A DNA stretch of 64,000 nt from the NCBI RefSeq assembly GCF_004000785.1, contig NZ_BILX01000001.1:124001-188000 (forward strand). Direction: 5' to 3'. This stretch comes from Paenibacillus ehimensis NBRC 15659 (lineage in GTDB: Bacteria > Bacillota > Bacilli > Paenibacillales > NBRC-103111). The notes below the pieces were generated by a model, which was not told the origin of the DNA, did not search any database, and saw only the letters and a program-made list of their open reading frames with translations. Below are positions 23,863 through 32,797 of the stretch, piece by piece. The position numbers and the translations under genes are program-made. How positions within the stretch are numbered: position 1 is the first letter of the stretch; each line of letters begins with the position of its first letter.

Positions 23863-25056
23863 ATGAGGCAAAATCCGACTCAAGCGACGTTTACCCACCT
23901 GCTGATCTCCGGTACGCTGGTCCACGAAGCGACGTTTGCGGAGATGCAGGCGGAGTTCGATATTTACCTCCGGCCCAATCTGGCGATGGTCGTCTCGATG
24001 GACCGGTATCCCGACCTTGCGCTCGGACAGCCTATCCAGTGGCGCATTGATATGGGGCAGAAGCTGGTCGACGCTCTGCATGCGGGCATCCAGGCGCCGT
24101 TCGTCTGGGTATGGGTGGCCGAGGGCGTGCTGGCTTTGCTCGTCGAGCTGGGGACGAAGGACCGGCGCGACCCCCATCCCGCCAAGACCGCCTTCGCGAT
24201 GGCGAAGCAGGTGCAGAGGCTGACTGACGCGCAGGGCTTTTCGGTTTCCGTCGGCATCGGCACCTTCTACGATAATCCGTACATGCTCCACTACTCGTAC
24301 GAGGAAGCGAAGGAGTCGATGATCGACCGCTTTTTCCAGGGCAACCGGCTCATTTTCCAATACGAAAAGCAAAAGCAGCCCGGCGAGCAGCCGCACAACC
24401 CGGTCTCGCAAGCGGAACGGACGGAGCTGATGGCCCGCGTCCGCCTGGGCGACGTGCAGGGAGCGGTCTCGTACCTGCACCTGCTGCTGGAGCGCATGGG
24501 GCAGACGTACCGCGGCAATGTGGATATGTTCAAGTCGGAGGTCATCGACCTCGTCATGCAGTTAACGCGCCTGTCGCTCGATGTCGGCGGCCATGCGCAG
24601 AGCATTTTGTCGGAGAACGCCCGGTTTATTCAAGATCTGTACATGACGATCCGCTACGACAAGTTTGTGGCCAAAGTCAGCGAGCACTGGAGCAAGCTGA
24701 CCGCACGGATCGGCGAGGCGCAGACGGCGGAGGTGTCGCCGGTAATCCGGACGGCCATCGCCTACATGAAGCAGCATCATCAGCGCAAGATTCCCCTCGA
24801 AGAGATAGCACAATATTGTTACCTTAGCACCTACCATTTCAGCCACCTGTTCCGCAAAGAAACGGGAAGCACCTTCGTCGACTACTTAAACAAGCTCCGG
24901 ATCGAAAAAGCCGTATATTACCTTGAAAACACCGATAAACCGGTGAAGGAGATCGCTGCGCTCGCCGGTTTTCAGGATTCCAATTACTTCTGCCGGCTGT
25001 TCAAACGATATCTTCGCTGCAGCCCAAACGAATATCGCGCAGCAAAATTGTGCTAA
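23863..25056 (+). CDS. AraC-family regulator with degenerate GGDEF-like sensor domain
   Basis: 397 residues. The C-terminal ~100 residues hold two helix-turn-helix motifs: KIPLEEIAQYCYLSTYHFSHLFRKETGSTF and KPVKEIAALAGFQDSNYFCRLFKRYLRCSPNEYR. The N-terminal half contains SVSVGIGTFYDNPYMLHYSYEEAKESM, the form seen in CdaR/YesN-type degenerate GGDEF domains, which no longer make c-di-GMP. Together they resemble the one-component cousins of YesN response regulators. It directly precedes the Liv importer and hut genes on the same strand and is the likely activator of that operon; this is context inference. Confidence 0.85.
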   Translation: MRQNPTQATFTHLLISGTLVHEATFAEMQAEFDIYLRPNLAMVVSMDRYPDLALGQPIQWRIDMGQKLVDALHAGIQAPFVWVWVAEGVLALLVELGTKDRRDPHPAKTAFAMAKQVQRLTDAQGFSVSVGIGTFYDNPYMLHYSYEEAKESMIDRFFQGNRLIFQYEKQKQPGEQPHNPVSQAERTELMARVRLGDVQGAVSYLHLLLERMGQTYRGNVDMFKSEVIDLVMQLTRLSLDVGGHAQSILSENARFIQDLYMTIRYDKFVAKVSEHWSKLTARIGEAQTAEVSPVIRTAIAYMKQHHQRKIPLEEIAQYCYLSTYHFSHLFRKETGSTFVDYLNKLRIEKAVYYLENTDKPVKEIAALAGFQDSNYFCRLFKRYLRCSPNEYRAAKLC

Positions 25057-25081
25057 ACTTTCGCAAAATACACTAGTGCTT

Positions 25082-25096
25082 TCGAAAGCGTTTACA
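25082..25096 (+). promoter_or_regulatory. cre (CcpA) site before the liv-hut operon
   Basis: TCGAAAGCGTTTACA fits the cre consensus WTGNAANCGNWNNCW at 14 of 15 positions, 68 bp before the substrate-binding protein start. B. subtilis hut is also under CcpA control. Confidence 0.6.
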
Positions 25097-25163
25097 AGTA
25101 CGATAAAAGTGCACCGGGAAAGTTCACACTTCATTCACATACAGCATAAGGGGGCACTTAACG

Positions 25164-26342
25164 ATGAAACGGTTTTCGATGTTTGCCGCGAGCGCAATGA
25201 TGACAGCTTTCCTGCTCAGCGGCTGTGCAAGCGGCGGGGGAACGACTTCTTCTCCGGCAAATGGAGGCGCTTCCAAAGAAGCGGCGGGCGACACGATCAA
25301 GATCGGCTGGTTCGGTCCGCTGACCGGGCCGACGGCGACGGACGGCACGCACAGCCGCGACGCGGCCCTGCTGGCGGTCGAGCAGTACAATGCGGCCGGC
25401 GGCATCAACGGCAAGAAGGTCGAGCTCGTCGCGGAGGACGACCAAGGCAAACCGGAGGAAGCGATTAAAGCCGTGCAAAAGCTGGTAAACAACGATAAAG
25501 TGACAGCGCTGGTCGGCGGCGCATACAGCGGCCCGACCAAGACGGCGGCGGCGAAAGTGCAGGAGCTGAAGGTGCCGATGGTCGTCGCGTATGCAGTGCA
25601 CCCGGATGCGACCAAGGGCGGCGATTACGTGAACCGGGTCATTTATACGGGTCCGGTGCAGGGCCGGGCGATGGCCGAGTACGCGGTAAACGAGCTGAAG
25701 AAGAAAAACATCGCCGTGCTGTATGTGGACAACGACTACGGCAAATCGATCTACACGTCGTTTAAAGAAAATGCGGAGAAGCTTGGCGCGAAGATCCCCA
25801 TCGACCGTCCGCACAAGATGGGCGACAAAGATTTCAGCTCCGTGCTGACGGCGGTCAAAGCCACGAATCCGGATGCCTTGTACGTGGTCGCCTATTACAA
25901 CGAAGCGGCCGCGATCGTGAAGCAGGCGAAGGAAAGCGGCATCAACGCCCAGCTCCTCGGCGTGGACGGCTTCGATTCGCCGAAATATTTGGAGCTTGGA
26001 AAATCGAATACGGAAGGGTCTATCTTCACCACGTCGTTCTATACGACCGACAACCGCCCTGTGGTCCAGAAGTTCGTCAAAGCATGGCACGACAAGTACA
26101 AGGGCGAGCCGGACATGCTGTCTTCGCAAAGCTATGACGCCGCGATGGTCATCCTCGAAGCGATGAAGAAAGCGGGCACCGACAAGGAGAAGCTGAAGCA
26201 GGCCATTAACGAGACGAGCGAGCTGGAAGGCACTTCGGGCCAAATCCGCTTCCGCACCGACCATGAGGTCATGAAACCGGTGATCTTTATGACCGTGAAG
26301 GACGGCAAATTCCAATTCGTGAAATCGCAAATGTACAACTAA
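25164..26342 (+). CDS. Liv-type ABC importer, substrate-binding lipoprotein
   Basis: 392 residues. Signal peptide with lipobox LLSGC (Cys 21), so it is tethered outside the membrane. The periplasmic-binding fold of the LivJ family is clear: IKIGWFGPLTGPTATDGTHSR, DAALLAVEQYNAAGGINGKKVELVAEDDQG, and SQSYDAAMVILEAMKKAG. It should deliver an amino acid or related small acid to the LivH/LivM channel. Because hutG, hutU and hutI follow in the same direction, histidine, urocanate or a histidine breakdown product is a likely cargo rather than branched-chain amino acids; this is inference. Confidence 0.9.
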   Translation: MKRFSMFAASAMMTAFLLSGCASGGGTTSSPANGGASKEAAGDTIKIGWFGPLTGPTATDGTHSRDAALLAVEQYNAAGGINGKKVELVAEDDQGKPEEAIKAVQKLVNNDKVTALVGGAYSGPTKTAAAKVQELKVPMVVAYAVHPDATKGGDYVNRVIYTGPVQGRAMAEYAVNELKKKNIAVLYVDNDYGKSIYTSFKENAEKLGAKIPIDRPHKMGDKDFSSVLTAVKATNPDALYVVAYYNEAAAIVKQAKESGINAQLLGVDGFDSPKYLELGKSNTEGSIFTTSFYTTDNRPVVQKFVKAWHDKYKGEPDMLSSQSYDAAMVILEAMKKAGTDKEKLKQAINETSELEGTSGQIRFRTDHEVMKPVIFMTVKDGKFQFVKSQMYN

Positions 26343-26371
26343 GAACAGCCAGTCGGTCAACGGCAAAGGGA

Positions 26372-26394
26372 GGAGGCCCTTGGGGTCTCCTTTT
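26372..26394 (+). promoter_or_regulatory. Intra-operon hairpin between livJ-like and livH-like genes
   Basis: ggaggccc - ttg - gggtctcc followed by ttttc, with one G-T pair. A weak terminator here would leave more transcript for the binding protein than for the membrane components, a common arrangement in ABC importers. Confidence 0.5.
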
Positions 26395-26435
26395 CTATCC
26401 CCGCGACCTCCACGGAAAGGAGTGAAGAACGGCTT

Positions 26436-27317
26436 ATGCTGCTGCAACAGCTGCTTAACGGCATATCGCTCGGGTTCATTTACATCTTGATCGCCGTCGG
26501 GTTAACGATGGTTTACGGCGTTTTGAAGCTGCTGCACTTCGCGCACGGCGTCATCTACATGATCGGCGCGTTCGCGGCAATGATCGGCATCACGTACCTG
26601 CACCTGCCGTTCTTGGGGGCCATCGTGTTCGCCATGATCATCTCGGCCATCGCCGGAATGGCGGTCGAACGGTTCGCCTACCGTCCGCTGCGCGGCGCTC
26701 ACCCCATCACCACGCTGATCAGCGGGATCGGGGTCGGCATTTTTCTCGAAAACTTGTTTCAAATCGTCTTCACGTCGGATACGCAGGCGTTTCCCGAGAC
26801 CGGCATCGAGGTGTCGGTCGTGAACCTCACCGAATCGATTTCGCTCACGAATACGAAGCTGTACATCATCGCGGCCGGCATCGTCGGGCTCGGCTTGCTG
26901 TACGCCTTCCTGAAGTTTACGAAGATGGGCCTCGCCATTCAGGCGACGGCACAGGACACGCGGGCCGCTTCGCTGATGGGCGTCAACGTGAACCGCGTCA
27001 TCTCGGTCACGTTCGTCATCGGATCGGCGCTGGCGGCTGCGGCGGGCGTAATCGTCGCATGGAATTTCAACTCGCTGTTCCCGGCGATGGGGGCGATTCC
27101 GGGACTCAAGGCGTTCTGTGTCGTGGTGCTCGGCGGCCTCGGCTCGATTCCCGGCACGATCGTCGGCGGCCTGATTCTCGGCGTCGTCGAATCGCTGAGT
27201 GACGGCTTCATGACCGGCATGGTGATCGACAAGGACGCCATCGCGTTTATCATTCTGATCGTCATTCTTCTCTTCAAGCCTTCCGGGCTGTTCGGGAAGA
27301 ACGTCGATAAAGTGTAG
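26436..27317 (+). CDS. Liv-type ABC importer permease (LivH-like)
   Basis: 293 residues, about eight membrane helices. The opening LLNGISLGFIYILIAVGLTMVYGVLKLLHFAHGVIYMIGAF and the later GLAIQATAQDTRAASLMGVNVNRVI (cytosolic loop that contacts the ATPases) are typical of LivH. GGLGSIPGTIVGGLILGVVESL near the end is also a family hallmark. It pairs with the LivM-like protein 8 bp downstream. Confidence 0.93.
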   Translation: MLLQQLLNGISLGFIYILIAVGLTMVYGVLKLLHFAHGVIYMIGAFAAMIGITYLHLPFLGAIVFAMIISAIAGMAVERFAYRPLRGAHPITTLISGIGVGIFLENLFQIVFTSDTQAFPETGIEVSVVNLTESISLTNTKLYIIAAGIVGLGLLYAFLKFTKMGLAIQATAQDTRAASLMGVNVNRVISVTFVIGSALAAAAGVIVAWNFNSLFPAMGAIPGLKAFCVVVLGGLGSIPGTIVGGLILGVVESLSDGFMTGMVIDKDAIAFIILIVILLFKPSGLFGKNVDKV

Positions 27318-27325
27318 GTGATCGT

Positions 27326-28249
27326 ATGGATGCGCTGTTTAACCCTTACTACGTCGATATCGTCGTCTTTCTGATCATCTATATTTTGCTCGGCCTCGGC
27401 TTGAACCTGATTACGGGCTATGCGGGCCAAGTGTCGCTCGGACACGGGGCGTTTTTCGGCATCGGGGCTTACGCTTCGGGGATTTTATCGGTAAAAGCGG
27501 GCTTGAACCCGTGGCTGGCCATCGTGCTCGCCATTGTCCTGACCTTCGTCATCAGCGCGGTGCTCGGACTGCCGAGCTTGCGGGTGCGGGAAGATTTTCT
27601 CGCCATTACGACGCTCGGGCTCGGACTCATCATCCAATCGTACTTCAAAAACTCCGAGCTGACCGGCGGCGCTTACGGTCTCGACTCGATTCCCGGGCTG
27701 TCGTTCTTCGGCATCGAGATGAAAAATGTCGGCTACCTGCTGTTCGTCCTGATCGTGCTTCTCCTTGGCATTTATGCGCTGCGGAAAATGACACGGTCGC
27801 GGATCGGCCGTGCCTGGATGGTGATCCGGGAGGATGAGACGGTGGCCGCCTCGATGGGCATCAACACGACGTACTACAAGGTGCTGGTCTTTGCGATCGG
27901 CGGCGCTTATGCCGGTGCGGCGGGCGCGCTGTTCGCCCACAAAGTGTCGTTCCTCAGCGCCGATTCGTTCGGCTTTACCGTCTCGGCGACGGTGCTCAGC
28001 ATGGTCGTGATCGGCGGCCTCGGCAGCATCCGCGGCACATTGTTCGGGGTTACGCTGCTGTACCTGCTCCCGGAGCTGTTCCGGCTGTTTGATCTTCAAA
28101 TGTTCGATATGAAATATCTGGATATGTACAAAATGATGTTTTACGGCTTGCTGATGGTTTTGGTCATGCGCTATCGCCCTAAGGGGATTTTCGGGCAGAC
28201 GGGCATCAAGCTCAAGCCGCGCGGCAAGGGAGGTGGCGGCCGTGCTTAA
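27326..28249 (+). CDS. Liv-type ABC importer permease (LivM-like)
   Basis: 307 residues, multiple helices. LNLITGYAGQVSLGHGAFFGIGAYASG is the classic LivM N-terminal segment, and GRAWMVIREDETVAASMGINTTYYKVLVFAIGGAYAGAAGAL is the coupling loop and following helix. Ends with a basic Gly-rich tail (KPRGKGGGGRA). The LivG-like ATPase start lies inside its last codons, showing tight coupling. Confidence 0.93.
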   Translation: MDALFNPYYVDIVVFLIIYILLGLGLNLITGYAGQVSLGHGAFFGIGAYASGILSVKAGLNPWLAIVLAIVLTFVISAVLGLPSLRVREDFLAITTLGLGLIIQSYFKNSELTGGAYGLDSIPGLSFFGIEMKNVGYLLFVLIVLLLGIYALRKMTRSRIGRAWMVIREDETVAASMGINTTYYKVLVFAIGGAYAGAAGALFAHKVSFLSADSFGFTVSATVLSMVVIGGLGSIRGTLFGVTLLYLLPELFRLFDLQMFDMKYLDMYKMMFYGLLMVLVMRYRPKGIFGQTGIKLKPRGKGGGGRA

Positions 28250-29021
28250 GGTGGAAGGCATCACGAAACGGTTCGGCGGCCTGACCGCCGTCAGCGGAGT
28301 CAGCCTGGAGGTGAAGCAGGGCGAGATTTTGGGTCTGATCGGCCCGAACGGCGCCGGGAAGACGACGTTCTTTAATATTTTGACCGGTCTGTATCAGCCG
28401 AATGAAGGGTCGATCATGTTCGAAGGCAGGACGATCCAGGGCCTGAAGCCGTTCCGCATCGCGCAGCAGGGGATGACGCGGACGTTCCAGAATATCCGGC
28501 TGCTGAAGGAAGAGACGGTGCTGGAGAATGTGAAGGTCGGCATGTTCGGCCGCACGCGGTCCGGCCTCTGGTCGGCGATTCTCGGCCTGGGCTCCGCCAA
28601 GCGGGAGGAGCACGAGGTGACGGAAGCGAGCCTGCGGGTGCTGGAGCTTGTCGGGCTGCGGGGCTTCGAGCAGGAGCAGGCGGGCAGCCTGTCGTACGGC
28701 AACCAGCGGCGGGTGGAAATCGCCCGGGCGCTCGTTTCCGGCCCCAAGCTGCTGCTGCTGGACGAACCGACGGCGGGGATGAACGGGCAGGAGGTTCATG
28801 AGATGGAAGCGCTGATCCGTACCATTCGAAGCAGCGGGACGACGCTGATCCTGATTGAGCACAACGTCGGCATGGTATGCAAGCTGTGCGACCGCGTAGC
28901 GGTGCTCGACCACGGCGAGAAGATCGCCGACGGCGATCCGCACGAGATCATGAACAGTCCGGCCGTCATCGAGGCGTACATCGGCAAGACGGCGAGCGAG
29001 GAGGGGATTCCCGTTGCTTGA
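28242..29021 (+). CDS. Liv-type ABC importer ATPase (LivG-like)
   Basis: About 259 residues. Walker A is GPNGAGKTTFFNILTG, signature LSYGNQRRVEIARAL (the LivG form of LSGGQ), Walker B LLLLDEPTAGMNGQEV, switch His in LIEHNVGMV. GTG 28242 is chosen because gggagg lies 8 nt upstream; GTG 28233 is inside that ribosome binding site. It overlaps both livM-like and livF-like genes by 8 bp, so the ATPases should be made in step. Confidence 0.93.
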   Translation: MLKVEGITKRFGGLTAVSGVSLEVKQGEILGLIGPNGAGKTTFFNILTGLYQPNEGSIMFEGRTIQGLKPFRIAQQGMTRTFQNIRLLKEETVLENVKVGMFGRTRSGLWSAILGLGSAKREEHEVTEASLRVLELVGLRGFEQEQAGSLSYGNQRRVEIARALVSGPKLLLLDEPTAGMNGQEVHEMEALIRTIRSSGTTLILIEHNVGMVCKLCDRVAVLDHGEKIADGDPHEIMNSPAVIEAYIGKTASEEGIPVA

Positions 29022-29718
29022 GATTCGCAATCTGAACGTATCGTACGGCAGCATTCACGCCGTGAGGAACTTGTCTTTGGAGGTCAAGCAGGGGGAAGTA
29101 GTGACGCTGATCGGCTCGAACGGCGCGGGGAAAACGACGACCGTGAACGCCATTTGCGGCGTCATCCCTTCGAGGGGCTCCATTCTGTATCAAGGCAAAG
29201 ACATCATCGGCCAGCCGACGCATAAACTTGTGGAGGCAGGCATCGTGATGGTAGCCGAAGGGCGGCGCATTTTTCCGAAGCTGACGGTGGAGCAAAATCT
29301 GCAAATGGGCGCTTATTCGCGCAAAGCGGGCAAGGGAGAGCTGAAGCAGGAGATGGATGCCGTCTATGCGATGTTTCCGCGGCTGGCGGAGCGCCGGACC
29401 CAGCTGGGCGGCACGATGAGCGGCGGCGAGCAGCAGATGCTCGCGATCGGGCGGGCGCTGATGGCAAAGCCGAAGCTGCTCATCCTCGACGAGCCATCGA
29501 TGGGACTGGCCCCGATCGTCGTAAAAGGGATCTTCGAGACGATCAAGACGATCAAGCGCCAGGGGCTGACGATTCTGCTGATCGAGCAGAATGCGGCGAT
29601 GGCGCTGTCGGTGGCGGACCGCGGCTACGTGCTGGAGCACGGCGAGATCAGCCATCACGACACCGCTGACAATCTGCGCTCGCAGGATGTCGTCAAGCAG
29701 GCTTATTTGGGCCATTAA
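29014..29718 (+). CDS. Liv-type ABC importer ATPase (LivF-like)
   Basis: 234 residues, normal for LivF. Walker A GSNGAGKTTTVNAICG, signature MSGGEQQMLAIGRAL, Walker B LLILDEPSMGLAPIVV, and LLIEQNAAMALSVADRGYVLEHGEI, the LivF C-terminal phrase. TTG start with gaggagggg 7 nt upstream. Last gene of the importer; hutG begins 112 bp later after an inverted repeat (cgttaagacagc / gctgttaacg, 29720-29751) that lacks a T run. Confidence 0.93.
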   Translation: MLEIRNLNVSYGSIHAVRNLSLEVKQGEVVTLIGSNGAGKTTTVNAICGVIPSRGSILYQGKDIIGQPTHKLVEAGIVMVAEGRRIFPKLTVEQNLQMGAYSRKAGKGELKQEMDAVYAMFPRLAERRTQLGGTMSGGEQQMLAIGRALMAKPKLLILDEPSMGLAPIVVKGIFETIKTIKRQGLTILLIEQNAAMALSVADRGYVLEHGEISHHDTADNLRSQDVVKQAYLGH

Positions 29719-29830
29719 CCGTTAAGACAGCTAATCATAGGATGCTGTTAACGATATAGGTGGTTAAACGGCGGGTTCTTCGGCGGCAGAGGATGCTGGA
29801 ATCCGCGTTAAGGCAAAAGGAGGCTTATGC

Positions 29831-30799
29831 GTGAAAACGATTGATCTGTTAAACCCGCCGGAGCTGGCGCGGCGGTCGAACTGGCGCGACCGGTTCGAGA
29901 CGAAGGTGGCCCAGTGGCTCACGCCGTGGGACGGGGAAGCGCCGGTCGACTTCGGCTTCATCGGGGTGCCGCTGTCCAAGACGTCGATCAGCGTCTCCGC
30001 CGCGTCGATGACGCCGAATGCGCTGCGCGAGCTGTTCGCGAACGTGACGACGTACAGCATCGACCATGACGTCGATCTGCAGGAGCTGAAAGCCCGCGAC
30101 CTCGGCGACATTCAAATGCACGTTACCGACCTGCTGCGCTGTCATACGAACATCGAGCAGGGGCTGACGAACGTGTATGAGGCGCTGCCGGACTTGTTCC
30201 CGATTATCGCCGGGGGGGATCATTCGATCACGTGCCCGTCCGTCAAGGCGTTCCGGAACAAAATCGGCGGGCCGGTCGGCATCGTCCAGATCGATTCGCA
30301 TATGGATGTGCGCAACCTGCAGGATGGCGGACCATCCAATGGAACGCCGATCCGCGGCCTGATCGAATCCGGCGCCGTGGAAGGCAAGCACATTGCGCAG
30401 ATCGGTTTGCACAGCTTCGCCAATTCGAAGCCGTACCGCGACTATGCGCGGGAGCAGGGCATTACGCAGTTTACGGCGCGGCAGGTCGCGCTGGAGGGCG
30501 TGGAGAAGTTCGTCGCGCAGGCGCTTGAAGTGGCCGGAAGCGGCACCGACGCGATCTACGTCACGGTGGATATGGATGTGCTCGATCAGGCCTATGCGCC
30601 GGGTGTCCCGGCGATGGTGCCTGCGGGGATGACGAGCTGGCAGCTGATGGAAGCGGTGTTCATGCTTGGCCGTCATCCGAAGGTAAAGGGCTTCGATATC
30701 GTCTGCGTCGATCCGATGCAGGACCCGCGCCGGGCCACCGTGCGTACGGCACTGCACGTCATTCTTAACTTTCTGGCCGGCACGATGAAGCGAGATTAG
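29831..30799 (+). CDS. hutG: Formimidoylglutamase / arginase-family ureohydrolase
   Basis: 322 residues, GTG start after aaaggagg. Two-manganese ureohydrolase motifs are complete: IIAGGDHSITC, VQIDSHMDVRN (DxHxD) and TVDMDVLDQAYAPG (DxDxxD). Agmatinase and formimidoylglutamase share these motifs; the position directly before hutU and hutI favours HutG, which splits formimidoyl-glutamate into glutamate and formamide, the last step of histidine breakdown. N-terminal SKTSISVSAASMTPNALRELF resembles HutG-type proteins. Confidence 0.83.
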   Translation: MKTIDLLNPPELARRSNWRDRFETKVAQWLTPWDGEAPVDFGFIGVPLSKTSISVSAASMTPNALRELFANVTTYSIDHDVDLQELKARDLGDIQMHVTDLLRCHTNIEQGLTNVYEALPDLFPIIAGGDHSITCPSVKAFRNKIGGPVGIVQIDSHMDVRNLQDGGPSNGTPIRGLIESGAVEGKHIAQIGLHSFANSKPYRDYAREQGITQFTARQVALEGVEKFVAQALEVAGSGTDAIYVTVDMDVLDQAYAPGVPAMVPAGMTSWQLMEAVFMLGRHPKVKGFDIVCVDPMQDPRRATVRTALHVILNFLAGTMKRD

Positions 30800-30994
30800 C
30801 CAAGGTTGTATTAATTCAGTGAAAAAGTTAGCGAAGCGGACAGAATCGTTCTGGAGAAACGCAGTGTTCGCCTTTGTCTCCGGATTTCAACCTTTAAGGG
30901 GGTTATATAATCCAGAAATCCGGGGACAACAGCGATCGGAAGAATGATCTGTCTGTGTAACGCCTCACTTTTAAACCCAAGGGGAGAGATTACG
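30800..30994 (+). ncRNA. Structured intercistronic RNA between hutG and hutU
   Basis: The 195 bp gap holds nested hairpins: gtctccggatttc 30876-30888 pairs with gaaatccggggac 30915-30927 (12 of 13, one G-T), enclosing aacc ... ggtt; upstream cagaa-tcg-ttctg pairs at 30841-30853, within a weak gcgaa / ttcgc outer pair. No T run follows, so it is not a plain terminator. It may stabilise or regulate the hutU-hutI message. No known riboswitch class is recognised. Confidence 0.4.
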
Positions 30995-32653
30995 ATGGAA
31001 AATAAACGTACGATTCGCGCGCCGCGAGGCACGAAGCTGACGGCCAAAGGATGGCAGCAGGAAGCGGTGCTGCGCATGCTGATGAACAACCTGGACCCGG
31101 AGGTGGCCGAGCGTCCGGAAGACCTCGTCGTTTACGGCGGGATCGGCAAGGCGGCGCGCAACTGGGAAGCGTACGACAAAATCGTCGAGTGCCTGACGGA
31201 GCTCGAAGCGGACGAAACGCTGCTCGTGCAGTCCGGCAAGCCGGTCGGCATTTTCAAAACCCACAGTCAAGCGCCGCGCGTCCTCATTTCCAACTCCGTG
31301 ATCGTGCCGGCCTTTGCGAATTGGGATACGTTCCATGAGCTGGACAAAAAAGGGCTGATGATGTACGGGCAAATGACGGCGGGCAGCTGGATTTACATCG
31401 GCACGCAGGGCATTCTGCAGGGCACGTACGAGACGTTCGCCGAAGCGGCGCGCCAGCATGCGAACGGCACGCTGCGCGGGACGCTGACGCTGACCGCGGG
31501 TCTCGGCGGCATGGGCGGCGCGCAGCCGCTGGCCGTCACGATGAACGAAGGCGTCGTCATCGGGGTCGACGTCGATGCGACCCGCATTCAGCGCCGGATC
31601 GATACGCGCTACTGCGACGTGATGGTGCACGATCTGGACGAAGCGCTCAAGCTGGCGCGCGAGGCGCAGGAGCAGGGCCGTCCGCTCGCGATCGGCCTCG
31701 TCGGCAACGCGGCGGAAATTTTCCCGGAATTCGTGCGCCGCGGCATCGTGCCGGATTTCGTCACCGATCAGACGTCGGCGCACGATCCGCTGAACGGCTA
31801 CGTGCCTGCGGGTTACTCGCTGGAAGCGGCGGCGGCGCTGCGCACGAGCAACCCGGCGGAATACGTCCGCTTGTCGAAGCAGTCGATGGCGGCGCATGTG
31901 CAGGCGATGCTCGACCTGCAAAAGCTGGGCTCCGTCGTGTTCGACTACGGCAACAACATCCGTCAGGTCGCTTTGGATGAAGGCGTGAAGGACGCGTTCA
32001 GCTTCCCGGGCTTCGTGCCGGCGTACATCCGTCCGCTGTTCTGCGAGGGCAAAGGGCCGTTCCGTTGGGCCGCGCTGTCCGGCGATCCGGAGGACATCTA
32101 CAAGACCGACGAGCTCGTGCTGAAGCTGTTCCCGGAAAACGAGCACCTGCGCCGCTGGATCGAAATGGCGCGCGAGAAAGTGGCCTTCCAGGGCCTGCCG
32201 TCGCGGATCTGCTGGCTCGGCTACGGCGAGCGTGTGAAGATGGGCCTCGCGATCAACGAGATGGTGCGCAGCGGCGAGCTGTCCGCGCCGATCGTCATCG
32301 GCCGCGACCACCTCGACTGCGGCTCCGTCGCCTCGCCGAACCGCGAGACGGAAGCGATGAAGGACGGCAGCGACGTGGTCGGCGACTGGGCGATTCTGAA
32401 CGCGCTCGTGAACACGGCGTCCGGCGCAAGCTGGGTTTCGGTGCATCACGGCGGCGGCGTCGGAATGGGCTATTCGCTCCACGCCGGCATGGTCGTCGTC
32501 GCGGACGGCTCCCAGGAAGCGGAGGAGCGGCTGTCCCGCGTGCTGAACACGGACCCGGGCATGGGGGTTATCCGCCATGCGGACGCGGGCTACGAGCTGG
32601 CGATTCAGACGGCCAAGGAACGCGGCGTCCGCGTCCCGATGCTGGGCATTTAA
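30995..32653 (+). CDS. hutU: Urocanate hydratase
   Basis: 552 residues, full length for HutU. Conserved phrases are [28 protein letters not shown] at the start, [39 protein letters not shown] (NAD-binding glycine-rich region), and [17 protein letters not shown] with the Cys thought to be catalytic. It hydrates urocanate to imidazolonepropionate using tightly bound NAD. ATG 30995 follows ggggagag; longer frames upstream lack support. Confidence 0.97.
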   Translation: MENKRTIRAPRGTKLTAKGWQQEAVLRMLMNNLDPEVAERPEDLVVYGGIGKAARNWEAYDKIVECLTELEADETLLVQSGKPVGIFKTHSQAPRVLISNSVIVPAFANWDTFHELDKKGLMMYGQMTAGSWIYIGTQGILQGTYETFAEAARQHANGTLRGTLTLTAGLGGMGGAQPLAVTMNEGVVIGVDVDATRIQRRIDTRYCDVMVHDLDEALKLAREAQEQGRPLAIGLVGNAAEIFPEFVRRGIVPDFVTDQTSAHDPLNGYVPAGYSLEAAAALRTSNPAEYVRLSKQSMAAHVQAMLDLQKLGSVVFDYGNNIRQVALDEGVKDAFSFPGFVPAYIRPLFCEGKGPFRWAALSGDPEDIYKTDELVLKLFPENEHLRRWIEMAREKVAFQGLPSRICWLGYGERVKMGLAINEMVRSGELSAPIVIGRDHLDCGSVASPNRETEAMKDGSDVVGDWAILNALVNTASGASWVSVHHGGGVGMGYSLHAGMVVVADGSQEAEERLSRVLNTDPGMGVIRHADAGYELAIQTAKERGVRVPMLGI

Positions 32654-32797
32654 GAAGGCGCGGCTGAATAAAGCGTCCTAGCTGCGGTTCGCCGCACCCG
32701 CCGGGGGAAGCGGCGGGCTGCGTGAACCGCCTGCTGCTGTATATTCCGTCCGGCCCGAACGAAACCGGGTCGGACGACTTTGTCGAGGTGATGGAAA

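Noticed and set aside
30971-32578. 535-residue reverse-strand frame opposite hutU
   Set aside because: Antisense of a clear hutU gene in GC-rich DNA; no ribosome binding site or known domains.
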